Under the pieces are notes generated by a model that saw only the letters and a program-made list of their open reading frames with translations, was not told the origin of the DNA and made no database searches. From Phyllobacterium sp. YR531 (GTDB lineage: Bacteria > Pseudomonadota > Alphaproteobacteria > Rhizobiales > Rhizobiaceae), in contig NZ_AKIZ01000008.1 of assembly GCF_000282595.1 (NCBI RefSeq), positions 1 to 59,328 on the forward strand: a stretch of 59,328 bases of DNA, read 5' to 3'. Made by a program: the position numbers and the translations under genes. Numbering within the stretch: position 1 is the first letter of the stretch; every line of letters begins with the position of its first letter. Positions 25,737 to 34,558 of the stretch are shown one piece after another.

Positions 25737-26681
25737 TCAGACTCCGGCGGCCTTTTCCTTCTTTTCCATCGTCGAAAAGATCCATGTGATCGCCTGCTGC
25801 ATCCACCGAAGGCCAGCGTCGTTACGAAAGTTTGAGTGAATATGCAGTTGTACATCAATGCTGGGCAGATCGAACGGAATATTCAACAGCGCAAAAGCAC
25901 CTGTCGCGTTTATCTTCTGCGACGCAGAGTGCGGAAAGATGGCGGCAAATTGAGAATAGCGAACGATCTCCGGAACATTTGTGAAATGTTCAAGCCTGAC
26001 AGCGGTGCTTCGCCTGACACCCAGTTGCGTCAACAACGCGTCTACCATCTTGTAACCGGTCGCGTGAACGGCAACCTCCACAAAAGTCAACTGCGAAAAA
26101 GCCTCTTGCGTCAGAAGCTTGCCAGCCATCGGATGAGAGGCCCTAACCAGGCATATAAACCAGTCCTCCAGCACGAAGGTGCTGATATAATCGGGTTTAA
26201 CAAGATCTGGCAGGTATCCGAGCGCCAAATCGACTTGGCCGGACCGAAGCGCAGCGCCAACGGTGTGAGCCTCGAGTTGGATGGACTTGATGCGCACGGC
26301 CGGCGCCGCTTTTTCCAGATAGGAAAGCATCAGCGGAAGGCAATAGAATTCGGAAATATCCGACATTGCGATGGTAAATGTGCGGTCCGATTCGGCAGGC
26401 CGGAATTCATTGCTGTCCAAGACCGTGTGGCTGATAATCTGAATCGCCCGGTTGAACGGTTCGTAAAGCCGTTCGGCCACGTCGGTTGGCAACATCCTGT
26501 GTCCGGAACGCAGGAAAAGCGGATCGTCGAAACGTTCGCGCAGACGGCGCAGGGAATGGCTGACGGCGGGCTGCGTGAGGCCAAGCCTTTCGCCGGCCAC
26601 CGAAATGCTGCGCACCTCCCAGATCGCCAGAAAGACCTTCATCAGGTTCAGGTCGAAATTGTTTATATTCTTTCTGTTCAT
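25737..26681 (-). CDS. LysR family regulator, NodD/LinR-like
   Basis: A 314-residue LysR-type activator. The N-terminal winged helix reads NFDLNLMKVFLAIWEVRSISVAGERLGLTQPAVSHSLRRLRERFDDPLFLR, followed by a periplasmic-binding-like effector domain. The opening DLNLMKVF matches the subgroup that controls nod, lin and nitroaromatic genes and often senses aromatic acids. It is divergent from the iac-like operon (iacA at 27001) with about 320 bases between, so it is the prime candidate regulator. In described iac clusters the regulator is often MarR-type, so this pairing is a variant. Confidence 0.88.
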   Translation of the reverse strand: MNRKNINNFDLNLMKVFLAIWEVRSISVAGERLGLTQPAVSHSLRRLRERFDDPLFLRSGHRMLPTDVAERLYEPFNRAIQIISHTVLDSNEFRPAESDRTFTIAMSDISEFYCLPLMLSYLEKAAPAVRIKSIQLEAHTVGAALRSGQVDLALGYLPDLVKPDYISTFVLEDWFICLVRASHPMAGKLLTQEAFSQLTFVEVAVHATGYKMVDALLTQLGVRRSTAVRLEHFTNVPEIVRYSQFAAIFPHSASQKINATGAFALLNIPFDLPSIDVQLHIHSNFRNDAGLRWMQQAITWIFSTMEKKEKAAGV

Positions 26682-26887
26682 GGGAAAGATAAGAACAATA
26701 AATATCCTTCATTACAAGTACCCGCAGCTACCGGACTGACATTATTCGGCATTCGGCGAACTTTCCCTGCGGTAGTGCCAGTGGATCTCAGCAGCCAAGC
26801 CAGGCGCAATATTTCACATGTCATTGCGACGGGAGTGTTATGCATATCCCAGGTTAACGCGCAAAACAATCAATCAAAACAAGGTAT

Positions 26888-26919
26888 TAGGGTGAGAACC
26901 CTATATTATTATTTTTATT
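26888..26919 (+). promoter_or_regulatory. Inverted repeat with T-rich tail upstream of iacA
   Basis: TAGGGT-GAGA-ACCCTA (26888-26903) is a perfect 6-bp stem followed by a T-rich tract to 26919. It lies 80 bases before iacA in the LysR/iac divergent region. It may be an attenuator or part of the LysR binding region. Confidence 0.35.
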
Positions 26920-27000
26920 CATGCGGAAGATTAGAAAGATGCATTGGACGAATTGTTACGATGGCGCTTTGATATGGAAAAGACGAAAGGGAGTTATTTC

Positions 27001-28215
27001 ATGAATGGATTCGCGGTGCGGCAAGCTCAGCAGGCGGAGTTTGAGTCTTCCGGTTCGATTGAAGGCGCGAAGCTCACGGAACAGCCTGCCTTTGTCACTC
27101 TGCTGCAGGCAATCGAAGACAGGCGTGGCGAATTCGACCGGTTGCGGCATGTGCCACGTGATGTCATCGACATGATGAAAGCGGCCCGCATTTTCCGGGC
27201 AGCGACTCCTACGCAATTTGGCGGCGATGCTTTGGCTCCACACCATTTTTTGAAAATGGTGGAAAAGATCGGTGAAGTGGACGGGTCTGCTGCATGGGTG
27301 GCCGCATTCGGCTCTGCCAACACCTATATCGCCGCATTGCCATCCGAAACCCAGGCCATTATTTACGCAAAAGGCCCGGACCAGGTCTATGCGGGCGGGC
27401 TCTATCCCTTGCAACCGGCGGAACGGGTCGAGGGCGGCTGGAAGGTCAGCGGCCGCTGGAAATTTGCCTCCGGCTGTAAGGGAGCCGACTGGATAGGCGT
27501 CGGCATGACCGGCAAACTTTCGCCCAATGATACAGATTCAGGACAGGCGCCGACGGTTAAAATGGCTGTTTGCCCTGCGGATGAGGTAGAGATCATTGAA
27601 ACTTGGGATGTCGTCGGAATGCAGGGAACCGGCAGCCACGATACCCAAGTGAAAGACAAGTTCTTTGCCGACGCATGGACATGCGACCGCGGTAGTCCCG
27701 GAATTTTTGACGCCCCGCTTTATCGTTATCCTCCTCTCGCCTATCAGGCACAGGTCCACGCTGCTGTAAACCTTGGCTTGGCACGCGCCGCGCTGAATGT
27801 GGCGGTGGACATGTCGGGCGGCGCCAAGATCATGCCAGGAGCGCCGATCCTTGCAAGCCGCGGCTATTTCCGTTCCGGTCTGGCCGAAGGAGAAGCAAGG
27901 CTACGCTCGGCCCGTTCATTCTATTATGAAATGGCGGAGCAGGCCTGGGATGAGTTGCAGAATAACGCCTCTCTCTCTCTGGAACTGAACAATCTGTTGC
28001 GGTTGAGCGCGAGCCACGCAGCGAAAGCGTCCGCTCAAACCGTACAGGATTGTTACCGCATTGTTGGAATGGCCGCTATCCAGCGCACACATCGCATGCA
28101 GCATATCTTGCGCGATGCGCTGGTCGTGACACAGCACGCTGCGCTCAACGATGCGACCTTCGAAAACGCGGGGGCGGTTCTTGCGGGCATGCCGGCAATC
28201 GCTGGTTATCCGTGA
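27001..28215 (+). CDS. iacA: IacA-like flavin-dependent monooxygenase (acyl-CoA dehydrogenase fold)
   Basis: A 404-residue group-D flavoprotein monooxygenase with the acyl-CoA dehydrogenase fold. Visible parts are RAATPTQFGGDALAPHHFLKMVEKIGEVDGSAAWVAAFGSA, WKVSGRWKFASGCKGADWIGVG, and a helical C-terminal half. AAGGGAG lies 7 bases before the ATG at 27001; ATGs at 26944 and 26974 have no such site. Known IacA oxidises the indole ring of indole-3-acetate with reduced flavin from IacG. Its assignment rests mainly on the gene set after it: Rieske alpha and beta, reductase, flavin reductase, NTF2-like, small protein and amidase. Close homologues also act on other aromatics (HsaA type). Confidence 0.75.
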   Translation: MNGFAVRQAQQAEFESSGSIEGAKLTEQPAFVTLLQAIEDRRGEFDRLRHVPRDVIDMMKAARIFRAATPTQFGGDALAPHHFLKMVEKIGEVDGSAAWVAAFGSANTYIAALPSETQAIIYAKGPDQVYAGGLYPLQPAERVEGGWKVSGRWKFASGCKGADWIGVGMTGKLSPNDTDSGQAPTVKMAVCPADEVEIIETWDVVGMQGTGSHDTQVKDKFFADAWTCDRGSPGIFDAPLYRYPPLAYQAQVHAAVNLGLARAALNVAVDMSGGAKIMPGAPILASRGYFRSGLAEGEARLRSARSFYYEMAEQAWDELQNNASLSLELNNLLRLSASHAAKASAQTVQDCYRIVGMAAIQRTHRMQHILRDALVVTQHAALNDATFENAGAVLAGMPAIAGYP

Positions 28216-28336
28216 GAAATCGCGGTGTTTTCCCCGCTGAACGGGATCGGATGAAATCACTGTTTTGTACGGCCTCTGGCCTGCATACAGACGCAAGCTT
28301 GCCTGCCAGGCCGGAGAATACGGAAAGGAATGAACG

Positions 28337-29614
28337 ATGACGAACATCGACAACGTCGCTACCCCGCAGTTCGACTATGAGAGGATGGTTCAGGCAGACC
28401 GCGCGTTGCCGGTCCTTTATACCGATCCTGCTCTTTTCGACGAGGAAATGCGCAAGATATTTTCCAAGACGTGGGTTTGGGTCGCGCACACCTCCGAAAT
28501 CGCGGAACCGGGCAGCTACACGATGGCCCATGTCGGTCTTGAACCCGTCATCGTGACACGTGATCGCAAGAATAAGGTCCATGTTCTGGTCAACCGTTGC
28601 CGTCACCGCGCTTCGACGGTTTGCGAAGTGCACAAGGGCAAGACCAACAGCTTCGTATGCCCCTATCATGGCTGGGCGTATGCGCTCGACGGCAGCCTGC
28701 GCGGTGTTCCTTACGAAACCGGCTATGCAGGTAAGCTTGAGCGTGGAGAACTGGGACTGAAGGCGCTTCGAGTGGAAGAATACAATGGTCTGATCTTCGC
28801 GACCTTTAATGAGGATATCGAGCCGCTGGAAGGCTTTCTCGGACCTGCCAGGAAATGGATCGATCTGTTCATGAAACAGAGCGCCGGTTATCCGATGATC
28901 ACGCAAGGCGAGTTCAAATTCACCTTTAAGGGTAATTGGAAAATTCAACTCGAAAACACTACCGATGCTTATCACTTCCCGCTTGTGCACAAAACCTTTC
29001 TCAATGTGACAGATGCTGAAACCGAGGACATGTTCGACATCTTGAACAAAGGTGGTTGGGTTGAGGATTTGGGCAACGGCCACAGTGTCATGGTCATGAT
29101 GCCGGAGTTGGTCGATCTGGAAGAAAATCTCGATGCGCCAATTCCCGAGAAATTTGCAGAATTGGCTGACCAGTTGCGTGCCGAAGGTCATAGCGAAGAC
29201 AAGGTCCGCCAGATCATCCGCGCTGTCGGCGGTGCCGGTTTCAACCTGAACCTTTTCCCCAATCTTGGCTGTTCTGCCGCCTTCTTCCGCGTCCTACAGC
29301 CGGTCTCGGTCAATGAGACGGACGTGCGCCATCTCGCTCTCGGCATGGGCGGCGGTCCGGAGGTGGCCAATCAGGCACGCCTTCGCATCCATGAATTCTT
29401 CCAGGGGCCCATGGGCTTCGGTAGCCCGGATGATGCCGAGGTGTGGGATCGCGTGCAGCACGGCGCACGCGGCCGTCAGGATCTCTGGGTGCTGTTCAAT
29501 CGAAGCCTCGAAAACGAAGAAGCGGGCGAAACCGGTCTGGGCCGTGGCGATGTCAGTTCGGAGATTGGGATGCGTTCCGCCTATCGCCAATGGAAAACGA
29601 TGATGGAGGCTTGA
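28337..29614 (+). CDS. iacC: Rieske ring-hydroxylating oxygenase, alpha subunit (IacC-like)
   Basis: A 425-residue catalytic subunit. The Rieske cluster ligands are C88, H90, C108 and H111 (NRCRHRAS and CPYHGW). The mononuclear iron site is D210, H213 and H218 in NTTDAYHFPLVHK. GGAAAGGA precedes the ATG. The beta-subunit gene follows after one base and the reductase after that. In the iac pathway this system acts on oxidised indole-acetate intermediates on the way to catechol. An anthranilate- or benzoate-type dioxygenase is the alternative, and the adjacent amidase and IacA-like genes favour iac. Confidence 0.85.
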   Translation: MTNIDNVATPQFDYERMVQADRALPVLYTDPALFDEEMRKIFSKTWVWVAHTSEIAEPGSYTMAHVGLEPVIVTRDRKNKVHVLVNRCRHRASTVCEVHKGKTNSFVCPYHGWAYALDGSLRGVPYETGYAGKLERGELGLKALRVEEYNGLIFATFNEDIEPLEGFLGPARKWIDLFMKQSAGYPMITQGEFKFTFKGNWKIQLENTTDAYHFPLVHKTFLNVTDAETEDMFDILNKGGWVEDLGNGHSVMVMMPELVDLEENLDAPIPEKFAELADQLRAEGHSEDKVRQIIRAVGGAGFNLNLFPNLGCSAAFFRVLQPVSVNETDVRHLALGMGGGPEVANQARLRIHEFFQGPMGFGSPDDAEVWDRVQHGARGRQDLWVLFNRSLENEEAGETGLGRGDVSSEIGMRSAYRQWKTMMEA

Positions 29615-29615
29615 G

Positions 29616-30110
29616 ATGGACCTGACAATCAACACGGCGCACCCCACGATTATGGACGCTATAGTCTTCGCATGGCTTGAGGCTGATCGGCTGGATAACG
29701 GCGAATATGATGAATGGCTTTCCATGTGGACGCCAGACGCGCGCTATATCGTGCCGGTCGAGCCGGGCGTAACCGATTTCAAGGCGCATCTCAACTACGC
29801 CTATGACGATCACGCTATGCGTGAAAAGCGGATCGAACGTATGTTGAGTGGTGTTTCGGTTTCGGCCTCTCCACTTGCGGTCACGGCCCGCTCGCTGTCA
29901 CGCTTCCGGCTGCTATCGGATGATGGTGAAACAATAGAATTGCGTTGCATGCAGCGGCTCACCGAATTCCGGCGCGGTCGTTCACGCGACTACGCGGCCA
30001 ATGTCGAATTCCGCCTCAAGCGAGAGCCTTCAGGTCTCAAGATCGATCAAAAGGTCATTCGACTGATCAATGCGGACCATGCGCTTGGGGGCATCAGCTA
30101 CATACTCTGA
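29616..30110 (+). CDS. iacD: Ring-hydroxylating dioxygenase, beta subunit (IacD-like)
   Basis: A 164-residue small subunit with the NTF2-like fold typical of aromatic dioxygenase beta chains. ADRLDNGEYDEWLSMWTPDARYIVPVEPG is near the start, AYDDHAMREKRIERM in the middle, and DQKVIRLINADHALGGISYIL at the end. It has no catalytic metal site and serves to build the alpha3-beta3 assembly. GGAGG of the upstream gene end acts as its ribosome site, and the one-base gap indicates coupling with the alpha subunit. Confidence 0.88.
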   Translation: MDLTINTAHPTIMDAIVFAWLEADRLDNGEYDEWLSMWTPDARYIVPVEPGVTDFKAHLNYAYDDHAMREKRIERMLSGVSVSASPLAVTARSLSRFRLLSDDGETIELRCMQRLTEFRRGRSRDYAANVEFRLKREPSGLKIDQKVIRLINADHALGGISYIL

Positions 30111-30139
30111 TCGGCCGGAAATCAGAAATTTCGGGAACA

Positions 30140-31090
30140 ATGATGATAAACGTAATTATTTCGAAACGGGAAATGCAGGCGGAAGATATCGTCGTGCTGG
30201 ACCTTGCCAGGGCTGACGGCTCCGCTCTGCCAACTTTCGAGCCGGGCTCTCACGTCGATGTCGAAATCGAACCAGGTCTCGTACGCCAATATTCACTTTG
30301 CGGCGACCCGGCTCAATCGGGCAGCTACAGGCTAGGAATTCTGAAAAGTCCAGAGTCTCGTGGCGGTTCCACCGCTATCCATGCTCGCTTTGCGGTGGGA
30401 AGCACGATTCGCATCGGCGATCCCAGAAACCTCTTCCCACTTGAAAAGAATGCGCCGGCAAGCATTCTCGTCGGCGGCGGGATCGGTGTAACACCGATGA
30501 TTTCGATGGCCTACGCTTTGCATAGTGCCGGCAAGCCGTTCCTGCTTCATTATTGCGCCCGCTCCCGTTCCCGGGCGGCGTTTCTGGACGAGTTGGCCGA
30601 GGCGCCTTTTGCGGATCGGGTAAATCTGCACTTCGATGATGAGCCGGTGGATCAGCGATTCAAGCCATCCGTTGACCTGCCATCGCCCGAAAGTGGCGCG
30701 CACGTCTATGTTTGTGGTCCCTCTGGTTTTATGACCTGGCTCAAGACCGAGGCTGATAGTCGCCGTTACCCCGCCACGCAATTCCATCAGGAATTCTTCA
30801 ACGCCGAGGTGGAAAAAGGCGGGGAGTCATTTGAGGTGGAACTTGCGCGCGACGGCCGCACGGTAACCGTGCCGGCGGATAAGACAATTGTCCAAGCGCT
30901 CTTCGAAGTTGGTGTAGACGTGGACGTTTCGTGTGAACAAGGCATTTGCGGAACCTGTCTTTGCACGGTTCTTGAGGGTGTGCCCGATCACCGCGACATC
31001 TATCTGACAGACGAAGAAAAGGCGGCCAACGACCAGATAACCCTGTGTTGTTCGCGCTCAAAAGGGCCAAAACTGGTTCTGGATCTGTAA
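30140..31090 (+). CDS. iacF: Oxygenase reductase, FNR-2Fe2S fusion (IacF-like)
   Basis: A 316-residue class IA-type (phthalate dioxygenase reductase/VanB) electron-transfer protein. From the N-terminus it has a flavin site (RQYSLCG), an NAD site (VGGGIGVTPM, then CGPSGFM), and a C-terminal plant-type ferredoxin. The ferredoxin cluster uses C-x4-C-x2-C in CEQGICGTCLC and a later cysteine in TLCCSR. It moves electrons from NAD(P)H to the Rieske cluster of the adjacent oxygenase. Two ATGs at 30140 and 30143 are possible. The longer frame to 29945 overlaps the beta subunit and is rejected. Confidence 0.88.
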   Translation: MMINVIISKREMQAEDIVVLDLARADGSALPTFEPGSHVDVEIEPGLVRQYSLCGDPAQSGSYRLGILKSPESRGGSTAIHARFAVGSTIRIGDPRNLFPLEKNAPASILVGGGIGVTPMISMAYALHSAGKPFLLHYCARSRSRAAFLDELAEAPFADRVNLHFDDEPVDQRFKPSVDLPSPESGAHVYVCGPSGFMTWLKTEADSRRYPATQFHQEFFNAEVEKGGESFEVELARDGRTVTVPADKTIVQALFEVGVDVDVSCEQGICGTCLCTVLEGVPDHRDIYLTDEEKAANDQITLCCSRSKGPKLVLDL

Positions 31091-31110
31091 TTTCAAAGGG
31101 AGATATCTCT

Positions 31111-31632
31111 ATGACTGCGGCTCATTTACAGGCTTCCGCCCAAACTTTCCGCAACGCCATGTCTCTTTTGGGCGCCGCGGTCAATATTGTTACCACGGAC
31201 GGTCCGGCAGGCCGGCAGGGGATTACAGCTTCGGCAGTTTGCAGCGTTACCGATACGCCGCCGACACTGCTTGTTTGTGTCAACCGCAATTCGAGTGTGC
31301 ACGACAAGATTGTCGCTAACGGCACTCTCTGTGTCAATGTTCTGGGACACAGCGATGAGGCCCTTGCCAAACAATTCGCGACGCCGGGGCTGACATCGAA
31401 GGACCGCTTTGCCGGAGGCTCCTGGACCAGTTTTGTGACAGGGGCGCCGGCTCTCGAAAAAGCAACGGTCAGTTTGGATTGTCGTGTGGTCGAGCGCCAC
31501 GAAGTTGGAACCCACAGCGTGTTCTATGCGCAGGTATTGCATGTAGCGCAAGACGACAATCGCCAGAGCCTGGTCTATTTCGACCGCAGTTTCCATATGT
31601 TGGGAGCAGCTGGTCAACAGGCCGCCCTATAA
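31111..31632 (+). CDS. iacG: NAD(P)H:flavin oxidoreductase (IacG/HpaC-like)
   Basis: A 173-residue FMN-binding split-barrel reductase. Marks are FRNAMSLLGAAVNIVTTDGPAGRQGITASAVCSVTDTPPTLLVCVNRNSSVHD and HSVFYAQV near the end. It makes free reduced flavin for two-component monooxygenases, here most likely IacA. It could also serve the luciferase-like enzyme at 23691, which has no reductase of its own nearby. AAAGGGAG precedes the ATG at 31111, 20 bases after the oxygenase reductase. Confidence 0.88.
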   Translation: MTAAHLQASAQTFRNAMSLLGAAVNIVTTDGPAGRQGITASAVCSVTDTPPTLLVCVNRNSSVHDKIVANGTLCVNVLGHSDEALAKQFATPGLTSKDRFAGGSWTSFVTGAPALEKATVSLDCRVVERHEVGTHSVFYAQVLHVAQDDNRQSLVYFDRSFHMLGAAGQQAAL

Positions 31633-31664
31633 AAGGCAGCGCTTCAAACCGCAAAGGTGAATTC

Positions 31665-32228
31665 ATGCCGGAAAATAACGAAACCATAAAAGCCCTCGTC
31701 CTCCGAGTCGAAACTCTTGAGGCGGAGGCCGAGATCCGGCGGATACAGAGCCGCTATATGTCTTTATGTGATACGCCAATTCCCGAATATGATGTGAAGA
31801 GCGATGCCGAGCGCATCGACCGGATCATGGATCTCTATACAGAGGATGCCATTTGGGAAGGCGTTGGCGAGTATTACGGCAATCAGTTCGGTAAACTGAA
31901 AGGTGCCGCTGCCATCCGCAAACATTTCGAGGCTTTCTGGAATGACAGGAAAGATCCGGCCCTGCTTCTTAATTGCCATTATCTGACATCCGAACAGATC
32001 CACGTTGATGGAAGCACGGCGAGCGGACAATGGGTCCATATGCAGCCCTGGTTCTTTTCTGACGGCAAGGCGCTACTGCGCTCCTCGCGTCTCAACAATG
32101 CCTTCCGTAAGGCACTGGACGGGAAATGGAAGATTGCACGTACGCGGACGGAAAACGTGTTCATTGCGCCACTGCCAGCGGGCTGGGCAACGGACTATCC
32201 GGTCACTTCGGTATTGATGAAGCCTTGA
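31665..32228 (+). CDS. SnoaL/NTF2-like protein of the iac operon
   Basis: A 187-residue single-domain alpha+beta barrel protein of the SnoaL-like group. It has an N-terminal helix (ETIKALVLRVETLEAEAEIRRIQSRYMSLCD), then DLYTEDAIWEGVGEYYG, HYLTSEQIHVDGSTASGQW and WKIARTRTENVF. Such proteins act as isomerases, cyclases or dehydratases on ring intermediates, or as oxygenase partners. Its place between the flavin reductase and the small protein suggests it is the IacI equivalent, which I infer from gene order and fold, not from a sequence signature. AAAGGTGA lies before the ATG at 31665. Confidence 0.75.
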   Translation: MPENNETIKALVLRVETLEAEAEIRRIQSRYMSLCDTPIPEYDVKSDAERIDRIMDLYTEDAIWEGVGEYYGNQFGKLKGAAAIRKHFEAFWNDRKDPALLLNCHYLTSEQIHVDGSTASGQWVHMQPWFFSDGKALLRSSRLNNAFRKALDGKWKIARTRTENVFIAPLPAGWATDYPVTSVLMKP

Positions 32229-32258
32229 TTGATATCGCAAACCCGAGGAAATATCACT

Positions 32259-32477
32259 GTGAAACATAAATCCGCAATGTGGCAGACTTATCAGTATCAA
32301 GGTCATGAAGTCGTCATTATCCAGCAATGGCAAGACCCTTTCGGCAAGTCGATGGTCCGCATTGCAGCCAATCTCGATGGGGGTTTGATCGCGGACGGCA
32401 TGCTGGAAGAAAAGTTCCTGTCGGAGGCGATTTTTCTGGGTCAGATGACCTTGGAAATCGTGGAAGGTGCGAATTGA
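32259..32477 (+). CDS. Small conserved protein of the iac operon (IacB-like by position)
   Basis: A 72-residue protein beginning at GTG 32259, with GAGGAAA upstream; a TTG at 32229 is less likely. It has no signal peptide or membrane segment and reads as a compact alpha+beta chain (YQYQGHEVVIIQQWQDPFGKSMVRIAANLDGG). I recognise no domain. Described iac clusters include a short protein of unknown function, IacB, and this may be the same. Its stop overlaps the ATG of the amidase (TGATG), so it is a coupled, real gene and not a shadow. Confidence 0.6.
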   Translation: MKHKSAMWQTYQYQGHEVVIIQQWQDPFGKSMVRIAANLDGGLIADGMLEEKFLSEAIFLGQMTLEIVEGAN

Positions 32478-33592
32478 TGAGCGCCTTTATCAATAGAATG
32501 GAGCTCGGCAGGACGACCGGGTTGCGGGTGGCAATAAAAGACACGATCGATATTGCGGGCCTGCCAACGCGTGCTGGCTGCCGCGCTCTTGATAGCACCC
32601 CTGCCGCCGCTGCCAATGCCGTCGTGGTTGACCTCATTCTTGATGCCGGTTGCCGGATTGTCGGAAAAACGGTTCCACACGAACTAGCCTTTGGCGTCAC
32701 CGGCATCAACGACTGGGCCGGGACACCACAAAATCCGAAGTTTCCCGATCTTATCCCAGGCGGCTCCTCCAGTGGCAGCGCGGTTGCTGTAGCCGAAGGG
32801 AGTGCCGACGTAGCAATCGGAACAGACACGGGCGGATCGATCCGGATTCCGGCCGCTTGCTGCAGCGTGTGGGGATTGAAACCGACTTTTGGACGGGTGA
32901 GCCGCAAGGGCGTTATGCCTGAGCGGACGACGTTGGATTGTGTCGGACCATTTGCGCGATCTCTTGGTGGGATTGTGCAAGCCATGGAGATCATCGCGCC
33001 CGATTTTGTGCCAACAGCCGTTGACGGGGCAAAGGTCGCGATGATCAGTGGACTGGCTAACTGGGAAATAGACCACCAGATGGACAAGACCATTGCCCGA
33101 AGCGGCTTTGAAACCTTCAAAGCGAGCTTGGAATTGATGCCGGTGGCTTTTACAGCGGGCCTCAGCCTGATCAACTCTGAGACCTGGGCTGCAGTTGGCC
33201 ATCTCGTCGCAACCGGTTTGGTCGGCACGGACGTTGCTGACCGGCTGATTGCGGCGTCACAGGTCGATGCCAGCGAGTTGAACGATGCTGAGAAAGTGCG
33301 CCGACAATTCACCGAAGAAGTAGATGCGTTGTTGAATGAGGTGGATGTCATTATTCTTCCCACGCTGCCAGTCTTCCCGCCGACTGTCCTTGAGGGCCGA
33401 AACAATCGCTCTGCTGTGGAACTGACCCGGCTTGTCAGACCCTTCAACCTTTCAGGCCATCCGGTATTGGCAATGCCGCTCGGGCCGCTTGAGGCAGGTC
33501 CCGTGTCTCTTCAGATTGTCGGGCGGAAAGGTGAGGACGAACTTGTCTGCGCAGTGGCTGCTCTTATAGAGCCTGTCGCAACTTTGATCTGA
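32477..33592 (+). CDS. iacH: Amidase signature family hydrolase (IacH-like)
   Basis: A 371-residue amidase with the Ser-cisSer-Lys triad: K21 in VAIKDTIDIAG, S97 in PGGSSSGSAVAVAEG, and S121 in DTGGSIRIPAA. It is about 100 residues shorter than common amidases, with little before the catalytic lysine, as in compact members. In iac clusters an amidase accompanies indole-acetate breakdown, perhaps to open the oxidised lactam ring or to hydrolyse indole-acetamide. It is the last gene of the operon, about 60 bases before the convergent LysR gene. Confidence 0.82.
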   Translation: MSAFINRMELGRTTGLRVAIKDTIDIAGLPTRAGCRALDSTPAAAANAVVVDLILDAGCRIVGKTVPHELAFGVTGINDWAGTPQNPKFPDLIPGGSSSGSAVAVAEGSADVAIGTDTGGSIRIPAACCSVWGLKPTFGRVSRKGVMPERTTLDCVGPFARSLGGIVQAMEIIAPDFVPTAVDGAKVAMISGLANWEIDHQMDKTIARSGFETFKASLELMPVAFTAGLSLINSETWAAVGHLVATGLVGTDVADRLIAASQVDASELNDAEKVRRQFTEEVDALLNEVDVIILPTLPVFPPTVLEGRNNRSAVELTRLVRPFNLSGHPVLAMPLGPLEAGPVSLQIVGRKGEDELVCAVAALIEPVATLI

Positions 33593-33649
33593 GATTCTAG
33601 AATTGCCACGTTCCGGGTAGGATTTTCGTACTCAATTCCCTAACTGAAT

Positions 33650-34558
33650 TCAGGCTATCTTCCGCTTGACTACGCTTTCGAGCGCATAGCGCTGCGCGAT
33701 GTTAAGAAAATTCCTTAGCTGCGGAGAACGATTGTCACGCCGGTAGTTGACTGAAAGCGATGTATTTGGGTTAGGACCGGCATATCTTTTATAGCTGACA
33801 CCCGCGCGCTGTGTAGTCGATACCGATTGAGGCACAATCGATACGCCAACGCCGACCGAAACTAGGCTGATTGCCGTCTGATAGTCCATCGCCATGACCG
33901 TCCGAACATGCGGGATACCGGCTGACTGACAGACGTTGAGCACATAGTCTGCAAAGCTTGGCCGCGGTTTACTCGGATAGAGGATAAAGGTCTCGTCACA
34001 GAGATCGGCGAGGTTTGGAACAGCTTGTGAATTCAGCGGCGAATTGTCCGGCAACGCAAGGATGAGGGGCTCCTGGTGCAGGAATTCCGTCTTCACCTCG
34101 TCGTCCACAATCGACGGGCGAGCGATTGCCACGTCGATCTCACGCTGGATCAGCGCCCGCTTGAGTTCGGCATTGTTCATCGTCGTCAGCACCAGCTCGA
34201 CTTCGGGATAGTGCGAACGATAGGATTTGACTAGCGTCGGCAACACGCCATGTGTTGAGGACCCGACAAATGCGATCCTCAGCCGCCCCTCGCTGCCGGT
34301 GCCGATACGGCGCACCTCGGCAAAGGTGCTGTCCAGACTGGCCAACAGATCGCGGGAACGTTCGAGTAGTATTTCGCCAGCCTGCGTCAGCCGAATCTGG
34401 CTGCGTGAGCGATCGAAGAGCAGTGCGCCGACATCCTTTTCGAGTTGGCCGATTTGGCGGCTAAGCGGTGGCTGGGCCATACCGAGGCGCACGGCCGCGC
34501 GACCGAAATGCAGTTCCTCGGCCACCGCGATGAAATATCTAAGCCGCTTCAGTTCCAA
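33650..34558 (-). CDS. catR: LysR family regulator, CatR/BenM-like
   Basis: A 302-residue LysR regulator. The N-terminus LELKRLRYFIAVAEELHFGRAAVRLGMAQPPLSRQIGQLEKDVGALLFDR is typical of the CatM/BenM/CbbR group that senses cis,cis-muconate. The start is TTG at 34558, with GGAGGAAA about 9 bases upstream; the ATG at 34600 lies deep in the hydrolase gene. It overlaps the upstream hydrolase gene by 20 bases and is the last gene of the catechol operon, whereas catR is usually divergent. It probably responds to muconate; this is inferred from subgroup and context. Confidence 0.75.
   Translation of the reverse strand: MELKRLRYFIAVAEELHFGRAAVRLGMAQPPLSRQIGQLEKDVGALLFDRSRSQIRLTQAGEILLERSRDLLASLDSTFAEVRRIGTGSEGRLRIAFVGSSTHGVLPTLVKSYRSHYPEVELVLTTMNNAELKRALIQREIDVAIARPSIVDDEVKTEFLHQEPLILALPDNSPLNSQAVPNLADLCDETFILYPSKPRPSFADYVLNVCQSAGIPHVRTVMAMDYQTAISLVSVGVGVSIVPQSVSTTQRAGVSYKRYAGPNPNTSLSVNYRRDNRSPQLRNFLNIAQRYALESVVKRKIA

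Noticed and set aside
25836-26972. Open frame of 378 codons on plus
   Set aside because: It is antisense to the LysR gene and has no ribosome site or motif.
28145-29191. Open frame of 348 codons on minus
   Set aside because: It is antisense to the Rieske alpha subunit gene.
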